Shown piece after piece: positions 8,067 through 16,670 of a DNA stretch of 35,156 nucleotides (position 1 is the first letter of the stretch; every line of letters begins with the position of its first letter). Where the stretch lies: positions 1 to 35,156 of the forward strand of contig CAISHH010000144.1 of the NCBI GenBank assembly GCA_903885085.1. Direction: 5' to 3'. The stretch comes from an uncultured Campylobacterales bacterium. Its GTDB lineage: Bacteria > Campylobacterota > Campylobacteria > Campylobacterales > Sulfurimonadaceae. The notes beneath the pieces are model-generated. The model saw nothing but the letters and a program-made list of their open reading frames with translations, had not been told where the DNA came from and searched no databases. The position numbers and the translations under genes were made by a program.

Positions 8067-8297
8067 TTATGCCTCCACTTTACGTACATTTGAAGCATCT
8101 ATTGGCATCTCTTTATTAATAAAGCCGCCTTTTGGATTTTCTTCAGTTGGTTTAACAGTTTTCTTAGCTATTTTACAACCCTGTACTATTACTTTGTTTT
8201 TCTTTGGCATTACTGCTAGAACTTCCGCTTTAGTGCCTCTATCGTCACCAGCGATGATCTCTACAGTATCACCTTTTTTGAAATTAAATTTTGCCAT
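8067..8297 (-). CDS. rplX: 50S ribosomal protein L24
   Basis: L24 is an early assembly protein with an N-terminal KOW motif (KKGDTVEIIAGDDRGTKAEV). At 76 residues it is shorter than E. coli L24 (about 104), lacking most of the C-terminal extension; the conserved PTEENPKGGF segment is kept. It overlaps rplN by 1 nt. Confidence 0.96.
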   Translation of the reverse strand: MAKFNFKKGDTVEIIAGDDRGTKAEVLAVMPKKNKVIVQGCKIAKKTVKPTEENPKGGFINKEMPIDASNVRKVEA

Positions 8298-8665
8298 TAT
8301 ACAACCTCCGGCGCGAGAGATACGATTTTCATGAAACCTGAATAACGAACTTCACGGCTGATTGGTCCAAATATACGAGTGCCTATTGGCTCACGTTTTG
8401 AATCCAAGATTACAGCTGCATTGTCATCGAAACGAATCAATGAACCGTTTTCACGTTGTACCTCTTTTTTAGTTCTAACAACTACTGCTTTAACAACTGC
8501 GCCTTTTTTGACTTTTGCAGTTGGTATAGCTTTTTTTACTGAAGCAACAATAACATCACCAACAGTAGCATAGCGTTTTTTAGATCCGCCAAGTACTTTG
8601 ATACACATAATCTCTTTTGCACCAGTATTATCCGCAACGTTTAGGCGAGTGAAACTTTGAATCAT
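8297..8665 (-). CDS. rplN: 50S ribosomal protein L14
   Basis: L14 lies at the subunit interface and binds 23S rRNA. The 122-residue protein begins [22 protein letters not shown] and contains the family signature [20 protein letters not shown] and a [13 protein letters not shown] segment. It overlaps the end of rpsQ by 4 nt. Confidence 0.97.
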   Translation of the reverse strand: MIQSFTRLNVADNTGAKEIMCIKVLGGSKKRYATVGDVIVASVKKAIPTAKVKKGAVVKAVVVRTKKEVQRENGSLIRFDDNAAVILDSKREPIGTRIFGPISREVRYSGFMKIVSLAPEVV

Positions 8666-8916
8666 GCTTCTGCTCCTACTAATACGATGCTTTTCAATCT
8701 ATAAGATTTACTTTTAGATAAAGGACGACATTCAGCAGCAACAATTTCGTCACCTACTTTTAGTTCATTACGCTCATCATGCACTAGGTACTTTTTGAAA
8801 CGTTTAACAACTTTATGATATTTTGGGTGCATTACACGGCGTTCTACTACGATAGATACAGTTTTATCACCAGATATCTTAATTACATTACCTTGAATTT
8901 CACGTTTATGTGTCAT
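8662..8916 (-). CDS. rpsQ: 30S ribosomal protein S17
   Basis: S17 is an early 30S assembly protein with an OB fold. Motifs are [38 protein letters not shown] and a C-terminal [14 protein letters not shown] place the start at the ATG giving MTHKREIQG, because AAGG lies about 6 to 7 nt upstream. A TTG two codons earlier is the alternative start (8922). The product is 84 residues. Confidence 0.95.
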   Translation of the reverse strand: MTHKREIQGNVIKISGDKTVSIVVERRVMHPKYHKVVKRFKKYLVHDERNELKVGDEIVAAECRPLSKSKSYRLKSIVLVGAEA

Positions 8917-8925
8917 TACCAACCC

Positions 8926-9111
8926 TTACTTCATTGCGCTAAGCGCAGTGTTGATACGTGCAATATCTTTTTTAGCGAAACGTAGTTCACTATTATTTGT
9001 TAATTGCATCATTTTTTGTTTTATTTTCAAAGTAAACAGCTCAGTTTTTTTAACTTTTAGCATTGCTAGAAGCTCAGCTGTACTTTTTCCTGCTAAATCA
9101 GAATATTTCAT
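8926..9111 (-). CDS. rpmC: 50S ribosomal protein L29
   Basis: L29 is a small two-helix protein by the nascent-chain exit. The 61-residue product contains [15 protein letters not shown] and [13 protein letters not shown], the typical pattern. Its 5' end overlaps the 3' end of rplP by 14 nt, a translational coupling. Confidence 0.95.
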   Translation of the reverse strand: MKYSDLAGKSTAELLAMLKVKKTELFTLKIKQKMMQLTNNSELRFAKKDIARINTALSAMK

Positions 9112-9523
9112 TGCTCATCTCCGCAGTTATAATTTTAGTTTTAAATGGTAGTTTGTGCATTGCAAGAGTTAGCGCTTCACGTGCTAAGTCATGGTTAACA
9201 CCACCCATTTCAAATATGATACGACCCGGCTTGATGTTCATTACCCATTGATCAACTGAACCCTTACCTTTACCCATACGAGTTTCAAGAGGTTTTGCAG
9301 TTAACGGTTTTGCTGGGAATACTCTGATCCAGATTTTACCACTACGTTTTATGTGACGTGTCGCAGAAATACGAGCTGATTCAATTTGACGAGAATTGAT
9401 ACGTCCAGCTTCAACAGCCTTAAATCCAATTGTTCCAAAAGTCAGTGTATAACCACTACGAGCGTAACCACGGTTACGACCCTTCATCATTTTACGGTAT
9501 TTAGTTCTCTTAGGCAATAACAT
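9098..9523 (-). CDS. rplP: 50S ribosomal protein L16
   Basis: L16 organises the aminoacyl-tRNA site of the large subunit. The 141-residue product starts [19 protein letters not shown] and has [18 protein letters not shown]-type core sequence and the [20 protein letters not shown] segment with EMGGV. All are standard for the family. Confidence 0.97.
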   Translation of the reverse strand: MLLPKRTKYRKMMKGRNRGYARSGYTLTFGTIGFKAVEAGRINSRQIESARISATRHIKRSGKIWIRVFPAKPLTAKPLETRMGKGKGSVDQWVMNIKPGRIIFEMGGVNHDLAREALTLAMHKLPFKTKIITAEMSNEIF

Positions 9524-9525
9524 AC

Positions 9526-10248
9526 TTATTCAGCCTTTCCGCTATTTTCGCGTCTTGGAGCACGTTTAGCTGGGCGACGTGACTCTTGTTTTTCTTCTTT
9601 TACTTCAGCAGGAATACCTTTTGTAAGTACTTCACCTTTGAATATCCAAACTTTAACACCGATACAACCATAAGTTGTGTGTGCTTCAGCAAAACCGTAA
9701 TCTATTTTTGCACGTAGAGTATGAAGTGGAACACGTCCCTCTAAATACCACTCAGTACGTGCCATTTCAGCACCACCAAGACGACCAGAAACAGATACTT
9801 TAATACCTTTTGCACCAGAACGTTGTGCACCCTGCATAACTTTTTTCATCGCACGGCGGAAAGCAACACGACGCTCAAGTTGAGTAGCAACATTTTCTGC
9901 AACAAGTTGAGCAGCAGCCTGAGCTTTTTTCTCTTCTTTGATGTTTACAGAAACTGGTTTACCAATGAGTTTTTCAAGAGTAGATTTCAATTTCTCGATA
10001 TCTGAACCTTTTTTACCAATGATAATACCAGGACGAGCAGCGATAATAGTTACACGTAAACGTTTAACAGTACGCTCAATAATGATGTTAGAAACACCAG
10101 AATAGTAAAGCTCTTTTTTCAAATATGTACGGATTTTATGATCTTCACCAATGTTACCCGCAGCAGTTTTGAAATTAGGAAACCAACGGCTTTCCCAGTT
10201 ACGGTTGATACCAAGGCGAAGGCCAATAGGATTAACTTTTTGTCCCAT
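9526..10248 (-). CDS. rpsC: 30S ribosomal protein S3
   Basis: S3 lines the mRNA entry tunnel and has helicase activity. The 240-residue protein starts [16 protein letters not shown]. It has the KH type II domain with the GKKG loop ([15 protein letters not shown]) and a C-terminal domain with [14 protein letters not shown]. It ends in a lysine/arginine/glutamate-rich low-complexity tail (about residues 216-240). Confidence 0.97.
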   Translation of the reverse strand: MGQKVNPIGLRLGINRNWESRWFPNFKTAAGNIGEDHKIRTYLKKELYYSGVSNIIIERTVKRLRVTIIAARPGIIIGKKGSDIEKLKSTLEKLIGKPVSVNIKEEKKAQAAAQLVAENVATQLERRVAFRRAMKKVMQGAQRSGAKGIKVSVSGRLGGAEMARTEWYLEGRVPLHTLRAKIDYGFAEAHTTYGCIGVKVWIFKGEVLTKGIPAEVKEEKQESRRPAKRAPRRENSGKAE

Positions 10249-10250
10249 AA

Positions 10251-10568
10251 TTATTTACCCTCTACTTCTACTAAAATATGTGCTGTTGGTTTACGAATAC
10301 CAGACGCCATACCACGAGCACGTGGACGGAAACGTTTAAGTACTGGACCATTATCAACACGGCAAGATGTGATAACACAATCTGCTGCTTCGTTACCACT
10401 GTTAGCTACTGCAGATGCAACAACTTTAGCAATGATTTTTGCTGCTTTGTTTGGAGTGAATTCTAAAGCTGCAAGTGCAAGCTCAGCATTCATACCTTGA
10501 ATTTCACGTGCAACAAGACGTGATTTGATAGGTGAAACACGGATAAATTTTAATAATGCTCTAGCCAT
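10251..10568 (-). CDS. rplV: 50S ribosomal protein L22
   Basis: L22 lines the nascent peptide tunnel. The 105-residue product contains [15 protein letters not shown], the basic hairpin tip with [24 protein letters not shown], and the C-terminal VEVEG. Length and order are standard. The hairpin residues match the usual sequence, with no sign of macrolide-resistance insertions. Confidence 0.96.
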   Translation of the reverse strand: MARALLKFIRVSPIKSRLVAREIQGMNAELALAALEFTPNKAAKIIAKVVASAVANSGNEAADCVITSCRVDNGPVLKRFRPRARGMASGIRKPTAHILVEVEGK

Positions 10569-10570
10569 AA

Positions 10571-10849
10571 TTAACCTACCTTTTTCTGTACAGAACCTTT
10601 ATGGCCCTTGAACGTACGAGTTGGAGCGAATTCTCCAAGTTTATAACCAATATGGTTTTCAGAAACGAATACTGGTACGAATTGACGTCCGTTGTGAACA
10701 TTGAATGTCAAACCAACCATTTCTGGAAGAACCATACTACGACGTGACCAAGTTTTGATAGGTTTGTTGTCTTTTGCAGCTTTTGCAGCAACAACTTTCT
10801 TCATCAAATGATCATCAACAAATGGACCTTTTTTTACACTTCTTGCCAT
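10571..10849 (-). CDS. rpsS: 30S ribosomal protein S19
   Basis: S19 binds 16S rRNA in the 30S head. The 92-residue protein has [31 protein letters not shown] and the conserved C-terminal [18 protein letters not shown]. Confidence 0.97.
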   Translation of the reverse strand: MARSVKKGPFVDDHLMKKVVAAKAAKDNKPIKTWSRRSMVLPEMVGLTFNVHNGRQFVPVFVSENHIGYKLGEFAPTRTFKGHKGSVQKKVG

Positions 10850-10853
10850 TTAA

Positions 10854-11693
10854 CTACCTCTTCGGATTAGATTTACGGCGAGTAATAATAAGTTTATCAC
10901 TAGCTTTTTTACGACGAGTTTTAGCACCCTTCGTTGGTTTACCCCACGGAGTAACCGGATGACGTCCTGAATTCGTTTTACCTTCACCACCACCATGCGG
11001 GTGATCGACAGGGTTCATAGCAGAACCACGAGTTTGAGGACGGATACCCATATGACGAGAACGACCAGCTTTCGCTATAACAATATTAATATATTCTTCG
11101 TTACCGACAACACCAACAGTAGCATAACACTCACCTAAAACTAAACGCATTTCAGAAGATGGCATACGAAGAGAAACATATTTCCCATCACGTCCCATAA
11201 TTTGTGCACTTGTTCCAGCTGAACGAACCATTTGACCACCTTTACCAGGCTTAAGTTCGATATTGTGTACAGTTGTACCAACCGGGATGCTCATGAGTTT
11301 CATTGCATTACCGACTTTAACGTCAAGACCAGATTCAGCAGATGAAATAACATCTCCTACATTAAGACCTTTTGGTTGAAGAATATAACGTTTTTCACCA
11401 TCAGCATAGTTGATTAGAGCAATACGACAGTTACGGTATGGATCATACTCGATAGCTGCTACTGTTCCAGGGACATTTAACTTATCACGTTTAAAATCAA
11501 TTATACGGTATAGTTTTTTTGCACCCGCTTGTTTATGACGAGAAGTGATACGACCATTGTTATTACGTCCAGCATGTGCAGGAAGTTTGATAAGCAATGA
11601 ACGAACACTAGCTTTTGCAGTGATATCACCGTTGTCAACATTTGTATAAAAACGACGGCTTGGTGTTACTGGTTTATAAGTTTTAATAGCCAT
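10854..11693 (-). CDS. rplB: 50S ribosomal protein L2
   Basis: L2 is needed for subunit joining and peptidyl transfer. The 279-residue product has the OB and SH3-like domains, with [16 protein letters not shown] near the N-terminus and the conserved C-terminal [17 protein letters not shown] with its essential histidine region. Confidence 0.97.
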   Translation of the reverse strand: MAIKTYKPVTPSRRFYTNVDNGDITAKASVRSLLIKLPAHAGRNNNGRITSRHKQAGAKKLYRIIDFKRDKLNVPGTVAAIEYDPYRNCRIALINYADGEKRYILQPKGLNVGDVISSAESGLDVKVGNAMKLMSIPVGTTVHNIELKPGKGGQMVRSAGTSAQIMGRDGKYVSLRMPSSEMRLVLGECYATVGVVGNEEYINIVIAKAGRSRHMGIRPQTRGSAMNPVDHPHGGGEGKTNSGRHPVTPWGKPTKGAKTRRKKASDKLIITRRKSNPKR

Positions 11694-11694
11694 C

Positions 11695-11976
11695 TTATAC
11701 CGCCAAACTTTCTATTTGTGCACCCTCTGGTAGAGTAACATAGAACTTTTTGAAGTTGTTTTGTTTACCAGCGATACCACGGAAACGTTTTACTTTTCCC
11801 GCTTGATTTAATGAGTTTATACGAGTTGGAACGATTCCAAAATACTCTCTAAACACCTCTTTAAGACCTGTTTTAGTCATACGAGGAGATGTTTGTACAA
11901 CGATTACACCATCTTCTTGAAGACCAAGAGTCTTTTCTGTATATATAATAGATTTGATATCTGTAATATCTGCCAT
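11695..11976 (-). CDS. rplW: 50S ribosomal protein L23
   Basis: L23 surrounds the exit tunnel and docks trigger factor and SRP. The 93-residue product has [16 protein letters not shown] and the loop [24 protein letters not shown]. It overlaps rplD by 1 nt. Confidence 0.95.
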   Translation of the reverse strand: MADITDIKSIIYTEKTLGLQEDGVIVVQTSPRMTKTGLKEVFREYFGIVPTRINSLNQAGKVKRFRGIAGKQNNFKKFYVTLPEGAQIESLAV

Positions 11977-12590
11977 TATTCAGCCTCTCTTACAAGATTT
12001 TCCCAAACCGCTTTTTCGATCACTACTGAACGATAAGTTGCAGCTAAGAATGCGTTTAACTCATTTTCTTCAACTACATAAGCAGATTGAACGTTACGGA
12101 ATGCTAAGAATGTTTTTTCATCTAAAATAGATTTTACAAACAATGCATCACGTTGACCAAGAGCATTAAATATTGCCATTGCATCTTTTGTTTTACCAGA
12201 AGCAACTTCAAGAGTATCTATAATAAATAGTTTCCCGTTGTTAGCTAACTCGTCTAAAGCAAATTTAAGAGCAAGTTTCTTTTGTTTTTTGTTGATTTTA
12301 AGATCGTAGTTACGGTTATTTTTCGAACCGAAAGCTTGACCCCCACCAACAAATAATGGTGAACGACGTGAACCAGCACGTGCTCCACCTTTACCTTTTT
12401 GAGCCCATGGTTTTTTACCACCACCGCTTACTTCTGCACGAGTCTTAGTAACAGCAGTATTAGCACGTAATCCTGCTTGGTAAGACTTTACATATAGATA
12501 TAAGTTGTGTGAGTGAATCCCACTAAAGCTTGCTGGTAATGCTAACTCAGATGCTTTTTCAAATTTTTCATTAAGTACTATAGCGCTCAT
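11976..12590 (-). CDS. rplD: 50S ribosomal protein L4
   Basis: L4 lines the exit tunnel with its extended loop and in E. coli represses the S10 operon. The 204-residue protein carries the loop motif [20 protein letters not shown] followed by [16 protein letters not shown]. The C-terminal domain is more diverged, as is usual. It overlaps rplC by 1 nt. Confidence 0.96.
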   Translation of the reverse strand: MSAIVLNEKFEKASELALPASFSGIHSHNLYLYVKSYQAGLRANTAVTKTRAEVSGGGKKPWAQKGKGGARAGSRRSPLFVGGGQAFGSKNNRNYDLKINKKQKKLALKFALDELANNGKLFIIDTLEVASGKTKDAMAIFNALGQRDALFVKSILDEKTFLAFRNVQSAYVVEENELNAFLAATYRSVVIEKAVWENLVREAE

Positions 12591-13165
12591 TATTTAGTAA
12601 CCTTTACACGACCTAATGCACCGTTAGCACCTGGAATTGATCCAGCAACAACTAGTACACCGTTTTCAGCGTCATAAGAGATAATTTCATTTTTAACAGT
12701 AATTTTTGTATTACCATATTGACCTGGCATTTTTTTACCTGGTTGTACACGACCTGGCCACTCAGCATTACCGATTGAACCAACTAGTCTGTGAAAACGT
12801 GAACCGTGACCACCAGGACCACCAGCAAAATTCCAACGTTTCATAGCACCAGTAAAACCGCGACCTTTTGTATTAAAAGATGATTTTACAACTTTAGCTG
12901 ATTCAAGTGGACTCATATCTAAGTCACCAGCTTCAGCGTTTGCAACGCTCATTGTTACAAAACGATTGAATTCAGCAGACAAAGAATATTTCTTTTGTTG
13001 CCCTTCTACCGCTTTATTCATTTTTTTGCCATTGTTATAAGCAACAATCGCAACCCCATTATTAACTTCACATACCTTAGCTTCTTTTACTTTTAATAAA
13101 GTAACAGGTGTACTAGGTACAGTGATAGTACGGCTCATACCGATTTTTTCAACAATATATTCCAT
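12590..13165 (-). CDS. rplC: 50S ribosomal protein L3
   Basis: L3 reaches the peptidyl transferase centre. The 191-residue product begins [14 protein letters not shown]. It has the long glycine-rich loop with [41 protein letters not shown] and C-terminal [12 protein letters not shown]. It is somewhat shorter than E. coli L3 (209). Confidence 0.96.
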   Translation of the reverse strand: MEYIVEKIGMSRTITVPSTPVTLLKVKEAKVCEVNNGVAIVAYNNGKKMNKAVEGQQKKYSLSAEFNRFVTMSVANAEAGDLDMSPLESAKVVKSSFNTKGRGFTGAMKRWNFAGGPGGHGSRFHRLVGSIGNAEWPGRVQPGKKMPGQYGNTKITVKNEIISYDAENGVLVVAGSIPGANGALGRVKVTK

Positions 13166-13174
13166 AACCTATCC

Positions 13175-13486
13175 TTACTTGTCCATAGAGCGTACTTCTA
13201 CGTCTACTTCCGGTGCTAGATCAAGTTTCATGAGAGAGTCAACAGTTTCTGGCGTAGCAGAAACGATATCGATCAAACGTGCATGCATACGGATCTCGAA
13301 TTGTTCACGAGAATCTTTATTGATGTGAACTGATTTCAAAACTGTATATTTACGAATCTTTGTTGGCAAAGGAATTGGTCCACGAATATGTGCACCAGTA
13401 CGCTTTACAGCCTCTACGATTGACGCTACAGAACGATCGAGTACACGATGGTCATAAGCTTTCAATTTTAAACGAATTTTTTCCAT
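13175..13486 (-). CDS. rpsJ: 30S ribosomal protein S10
   Basis: S10 is a 30S head protein and also the NusE antitermination factor. The 103-residue product contains [17 protein letters not shown], the RGPIPLPTK signature and [11 protein letters not shown]-like sequence ([11 protein letters not shown] here). It is the first gene of the operon. AAGGAA lies upstream of the ATG, and a good promoter lies about 55 nt upstream. Confidence 0.97.
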   Translation of the reverse strand: MEKIRLKLKAYDHRVLDRSVASIVEAVKRTGAHIRGPIPLPTKIRKYTVLKSVHINKDSREQFEIRMHARLIDIVSATPETVDSLMKLDLAPEVDVEVRSMDK

Positions 13487-13541
13487 GTTTTTCCTTCTAA
13501 AGAACTCGTCAGGTCAAGCCTAACTATATTAAGGGAACGGA

Positions 13542-13570
13542 ATTATAGCCAAGTAGCTTCTAATATTCAA
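13542..13570 (-). promoter_or_regulatory. Promoter of the ribosomal protein operon
   Basis: On the minus strand, TTGAAT (13570-13565) and TATAAT (13547-13542) are separated by exactly 17 nt. The predicted transcript starts at about 13535 and has a leader of about 48 nt before rpsJ. Confidence 0.75.
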
Positions 13571-13609
13571 GGTTTCAGGGGATAAAAATTGATTTATTAT
13601 AAAATTTAT

Positions 13610-13626
13610 TTCCTTTTAAAAAGGAA
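13610..13626. promoter_or_regulatory. Perfect palindrome upstream of the ATPase gene, possible operator
   Basis: TTCCTTTT-A-AAAAGGAA is a perfect 8-bp inverted repeat around a central A. It sits 4 nt before the TATAAT at 13631-13636 of the plus-strand gene, where a -35 box would lie, and in the shared control region with the ribosomal promoter. It could bind a repressor. A small hairpin at DNA level is the alternative. Confidence 0.4.
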
Positions 13627-13630
13627 GTGA

Positions 13631-13636
13631 TATAAT
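13631..13636 (+). promoter_or_regulatory. -10 box of the ATPase gene
   Basis: A perfect TATAAT lies 26 nt before the ATG at 13663, giving a short leader of about 20 nt. Confidence 0.6.
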
Positions 13637-13662
13637 TTTAAAATCTAAAAAATTGGAATTTT

Positions 13663-14727
13663 ATGGAAATCCTACTTGATGAGCTTTATAAAATCGATCT
13701 TACATGTAACCATTATGTTGAGCGAAAACTCCAGCTTGATGAAAAAAGCTATCAAATTAGCGGTATAGCGCAAAGCGGAAAAACAGAACTCGTAAAAGCA
13801 TATCTGCTCACATGTAAGAAGAATAGCTATCTTTATATTGATATCGCTGATGTAAGAATCGAGATAGAGGAACTCAACCTTTTTCTTCAAGATTTTTGTA
13901 TTAAAAACAAAATCAGTATTCTAGTTATAGATAACTTTGTTCCTGAAGTTAAAATCGTGAATGTCTCTCAACTCATCGTATGTTCGCGCAAACAGTATGA
14001 ACTCGATTTTCTTATACCTCAAAAACTCACACCTCTTGATTTTGAAGAGTTTTTGGCTTATGAGAGCAGATATGATTCGACTGCTATTTCTCATTATCTC
14101 CAACTCGGCGGTTTTGCCGCGCTACAAAGAGTTTCAGCTGATAACCGTGCAAAATATATTCAAGAGAAATTCCGCTATGCGCTTTCAGCTTTGGAATTTG
14201 ATATTTTAGTGACGGCTACAAAATCACTTGGACAAAAACTCTCCGCTTTTAATATCTATGAAAAGCTGAAGCTCAAAAGAAAAATCTCTAAAGATATGCT
14301 TTACAAAACTTTTGAGTCGATGATCACCGATGGCTATCTTTTTCAGCTCTCAAAAGTGGGCTATCCAAATGCTACAAAAAAGATTTATCTCTGCGATATC
14401 ATCTTTAAAAGTACGCTGACTATACAAAAAAACTTTGCCAGAGTCTTTGAAAATATTGTTTTTTTAGAAATACTCAAAAATGAAACAGAATTTTTCTATG
14501 AAGAGGGAATCGAGTTTTATATTCCTAACAACAGTGAGATCATTTTATGTATGCCCTTTGCTGAGGAACGGATGCTCTTTAAAAAGCTCGAATCTATAGA
14601 AGCATTTATCTTCTCAAATCAGATTCAAAAGATCACATGTGTGACGATGAGTAAAGAGGGAGAGATCAGCCATCCTATAAGTAAAGTTGAGATGTTGCCT
14701 TTTTCACAGTGGGCATTAAGTGACTAA
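13663..14727 (+). CDS. P-loop ATPase of the AAA_14/DUF4143 type
   Basis: This protein of 354 residues has a Walker A motif GIAQSGKT (residues 34-41) and a Walker B-like strand ILVIDN (86-91), followed by a sensor-like region. The C-terminal half (about 160-354) has a helical winged-helix-like part and a segment resembling the nuclease-like DUF4143/DUF234 C-terminus. Proteins with this layout are common in bacteria and archaea and are poorly characterised; DNA or toxin-antitoxin related roles have been proposed. It stands alone between the ribosomal operon (divergent) and rnhB (15 nt downstream). It carries one exact and one near copy of the dispersed palindrome, both read in the LTC frame. 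Confidence 0.65.
   Translation: MEILLDELYKIDLTCNHYVERKLQLDEKSYQISGIAQSGKTELVKAYLLTCKKNSYLYIDIADVRIEIEELNLFLQDFCIKNKISILVIDNFVPEVKIVNVSQLIVCSRKQYELDFLIPQKLTPLDFEEFLAYESRYDSTAISHYLQLGGFAALQRVSADNRAKYIQEKFRYALSALEFDILVTATKSLGQKLSAFNIYEKLKLKRKISKDMLYKTFESMITDGYLFQLSKVGYPNATKKIYLCDIIFKSTLTIQKNFARVFENIVFLEILKNETEFFYEEGIEFYIPNNSEIILCMPFAEERMLFKKLESIEAFIFSNQIQKITCVTMSKEGEISHPISKVEMLPFSQWALSD
13700..13709. repeat. Dispersed palindrome TTACATGTAA
   Basis: Exact copy near the start of the ATPase gene, read as LTCN. A near copy (TCACATGTAA, read as LTCK) follows at 13808. Confidence 0.9.
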
Positions 14728-14742
14728 AAGCTACAATTTTTC

Positions 14743-15318
14743 ATGAAAAATAGTACTTTATGCGGAATCGATGAAGCTGGACGCGGGCCATTAGCAGGTG
14801 ATCTTGTAATGGCTGGATGTGTCTTACACCTAAAGGGCACTTCGCATGTAAGCGTTGAAGGCTTGAATGATTCCAAAAAACTCACACCGAAAAAACGCGA
14901 AGAGCTTTATGAAAAGATTATAGAAAATTCCACATATCATATAGTCAAGTTTTCCGCTCTTCAAATAGATGAGATGGGAATATCCAAATGTCTCAAAGCA
15001 GGACTCGAAGAGATAATGCAAAATATCAAAGCTTCCAACTATCTTTTTGATGGCAACACAAACTTTGGCGTTAAGGGCTTAGAAACTCTTATCAAAGCTG
15101 ATGAGACCATCCCTGAAGTCAGTGCGGCTTCCATTTTGGCAAAAGTGGTTCATGACAGAGATATGATGGAACTCGACCGTCTTTATCCAGAGTATAAGTT
15201 TGCCTCACACAAAGGGTATGGAACCGCTTACCATGTAGAGATGATAAAACAACATGGTTACAGCGATGTGCATAGACGAACCTACAAGATCAAAGCTCTT
15301 GAAGCCACACTCTTTTAA
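14743..15318 (+). CDS. rnhB: Ribonuclease HII
   Basis: RNase HII cuts RNA in RNA-DNA hybrids, removing misincorporated ribonucleotides. D10 and E11 in GIDEAGRGPLAG, D103 in YLFDGN, and the ASILAKVVHDRDM segment give the catalytic acids. Compared with usual RNase HII there are extra residues (about 30-38, LKGTSHVSV) between the first strand and GLNDSKKL. These are encoded by a repeat also found in pseG (see findings). No Shine-Dalgarno sequence is visible; TACAAT ends 5 nt before the ATG, so the transcript may be leaderless. The 191-residue length is normal. Confidence 0.95.
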   Translation: MKNSTLCGIDEAGRGPLAGDLVMAGCVLHLKGTSHVSVEGLNDSKKLTPKKREELYEKIIENSTYHIVKFSALQIDEMGISKCLKAGLEEIMQNIKASNYLFDGNTNFGVKGLETLIKADETIPEVSAASILAKVVHDRDMMELDRLYPEYKFASHKGYGTAYHVEMIKQHGYSDVHRRTYKIKALEATLF

Positions 15319-15348
15319 AACACTACCATGTAAGGTATAATCCTACCC

Positions 15349-15576
15349 ATGAAATCGATAACATATATAGAGCAAGCGCTCGCAGAACTAGACAAAGAGG
15401 TTGAAGCAACGCTTCTAAACATCAAACTTTCTTTAAAAGAGAAAGACAACGTTATGCTTCCTATGTTATTACAAAAAAAAGTTTTGAAACAAACATTAGA
15501 AGATTTGACCTATCTTAAAGAGCATCCACCGACTCCAGATCAACCGTGTGGCATCTCCAAATACAGAGAAGATTAA
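15349..15576 (+). CDS. Small conserved-looking protein, unknown function
   Basis: The 75-residue product is mostly helical: one long amphipathic helical stretch of about 60 residues, then a proline-rich tail with HPPTPDQPCGISKYRED. I do not recognise a family. It follows rnhB by 30 nt but has its own TATAAT at 15336-15341, only 7 nt before the ATG, and no ribosome binding site. Its stop lies inside a strong terminator hairpin. The coding style matches its neighbours, and I regard it as real. Confidence 0.65.
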   Translation: MKSITYIEQALAELDKEVEATLLNIKLSLKEKDNVMLPMLLQKKVLKQTLEDLTYLKEHPPTPDQPCGISKYRED

Positions 15577-15606
15577 ACAATCTTCTCTGTATTTGTAGAA
15601 TTTTTT
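15558..15606 (+). terminator. Intrinsic terminator after the small protein gene
   Basis: A perfect 17-bp stem (15558-15574 with 15579-15595) has loop AAAC and is followed by TAGAATTTTTT. The left arm is formed by the last codons of the 75-residue gene. It closes the rnhB side and may also stop SRP RNA transcription from the other strand. Confidence 0.92.
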
Positions 15607-15679
15607 ATACTAAAATCATTATATTTGTAATTTTTAGAGCTATGAAAGTGTTAAGATTATGTGTGATTTTAAAATGAAG

Positions 15680-15786
15680 TACTCCCCTCCAGATACCTGC
15701 GGCACATAATAAGACGGAGTGTGCTGCTGTATTCCTACCCTGACACATTACCCCGCAATACCATTGCACAGGTCTAAAGGAGAGCG
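15680..15786 (-). ncRNA. ffs: Signal recognition particle RNA (4.5S type)
   Basis: The minus strand carries the universal SRP domain IV. It reads GTGTCAGG, a short internal bulge, GGAA, then AGCAGCACAC (15746-15719), with the asymmetric loops expected of the Ffh binding site. The outer ends pair: CTCTCCTTTAGACCTG at the 5' side matches CAGGTATCTGGAGGGGAG at the 3' side, giving the usual long hairpin of about 105 nt. The exact ends are estimates. It accounts for most of the 305-nt gap between the coding genes on either side. The remainder holds its promoter and a 5' hairpin (15784-15817) that may belong to a processed precursor. Confidence 0.88.
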
Positions 15787-15830
15787 TTCAAAACACAGAC
15801 TTGTATGTTCTGAGCGCTTTTGAGAGTAGA

Positions 15831-15836
15831 AGTATA
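15831..15836 (-). promoter_or_regulatory. -10 box of the SRP RNA gene
   Basis: TATACT on the minus strand, preceded by a T-rich run, gives a predicted start at about 15823. That is some 37 nt before the SRP RNA helix, and the leader could form a hairpin between 15817 and 15784. Confidence 0.5.
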
Positions 15837-15881
15837 GCAAAAAAAATTTAATTTAAAAGAATAATCTGATAAAATCCACTC

Positions 15882-16670
15882 ATGTTGTATATCATAGTAG
15901 CACTCAGTGCCGAAGCCAGAGGGCTTATAGATCATTTTAAACTCGTCAGAACTTATACTTTGCCCTACACGATGTTTGAAAGTGAGCAGATAAAGCTCAT
16001 AGTCACAGGTATAGGATTCGATAACGCGATGATGGCTACAAGCGCTCTTTTGGGGCATTGTTCACCCTCTAAAACCGATATGCTTCTCAATCTCGGAATC
16101 TGCGCCGCGCCAAAAAACTTTGAGATAGGTGAGGCGTTTTTAGCGCATAAAATCTGTTACAAAGATGGATTCTATTTTCCGGATATTTTATTTGAGCACT
16201 CTTTAAAAGAGAGTGATATTCTCAGTGTCGATGAACCTGCGAGTGAAATATTGAACCTTCCAGTAGATATGGAAAGTTATGGCGTTTATAAAGCGGCTTC
16301 ACGGTTTTTCAGCACTCATCAAATGCTCTTTTTCAAAGTAGTCTCTGATCACTTTGAGCCTGAACGTGTAACAAAAGAACTTGCCATTGAACTCATCTTC
16401 AAAAATCTAAACAATCTTAATGCAGTTCTTAACTCTGCTGAGTATGTCATAAAGAAAGATCCTCTTTTTACACAAGAGGAAAAAGAACGCATAAATAGCA
16501 TTTCAAACTATCTCACAAAAGCACAGTCTGATGCCTTTTATGATGCTTGTTGTTATTATAAACTGCATCATAAAAAACCTTTACATCTAAGCGTTCCAGA
16601 AAAAGAAAAACTATCCAAAAAAGAGAGGAGCGACTATCTTGAATCACTTATTAAAACCCTCACACTGTGA
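15882..16670 (+). CDS. Nucleoside phosphorylase/nucleosidase-like protein with extra C-terminal domain
   Basis: Residues 1 to about 170 look like the PNP/MTA-SAH nucleosidase fold. E11 follows IIVALSAEA, LIVTGIGFDNA resembles the glycine-rich strand, LNLGICAA follows, and VDMESYGVYKAA (around residues 128-139) is the nucleoside-binding motif with E131. Residues 180-262 form a helical tail not found in classical enzymes. The substrate is not predictable. It overlaps the following radical SAM gene by 32 nt, so the two are tightly coupled. TAAAAT ends 6 nt before the ATG with no ribosome binding site, which suggests a leaderless transcript. Confidence 0.75.
   Translation: MLYIIVALSAEARGLIDHFKLVRTYTLPYTMFESEQIKLIVTGIGFDNAMMATSALLGHCSPSKTDMLLNLGICAAPKNFEIGEAFLAHKICYKDGFYFPDILFEHSLKESDILSVDEPASEILNLPVDMESYGVYKAASRFFSTHQMLFFKVVSDHFEPERVTKELAIELIFKNLNNLNAVLNSAEYVIKKDPLFTQEEKERINSISNYLTKAQSDAFYDACCYYKLHHKKPLHLSVPEKEKLSKKERSDYLESLIKTLTL

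Noticed and set aside
15774-16058. 94-residue minus-strand reading frame
   Set aside because: It overlaps the SRP RNA gene and the start of the phosphorylase-like gene, has no ribosome binding site, and its residues do not look like a protein family.
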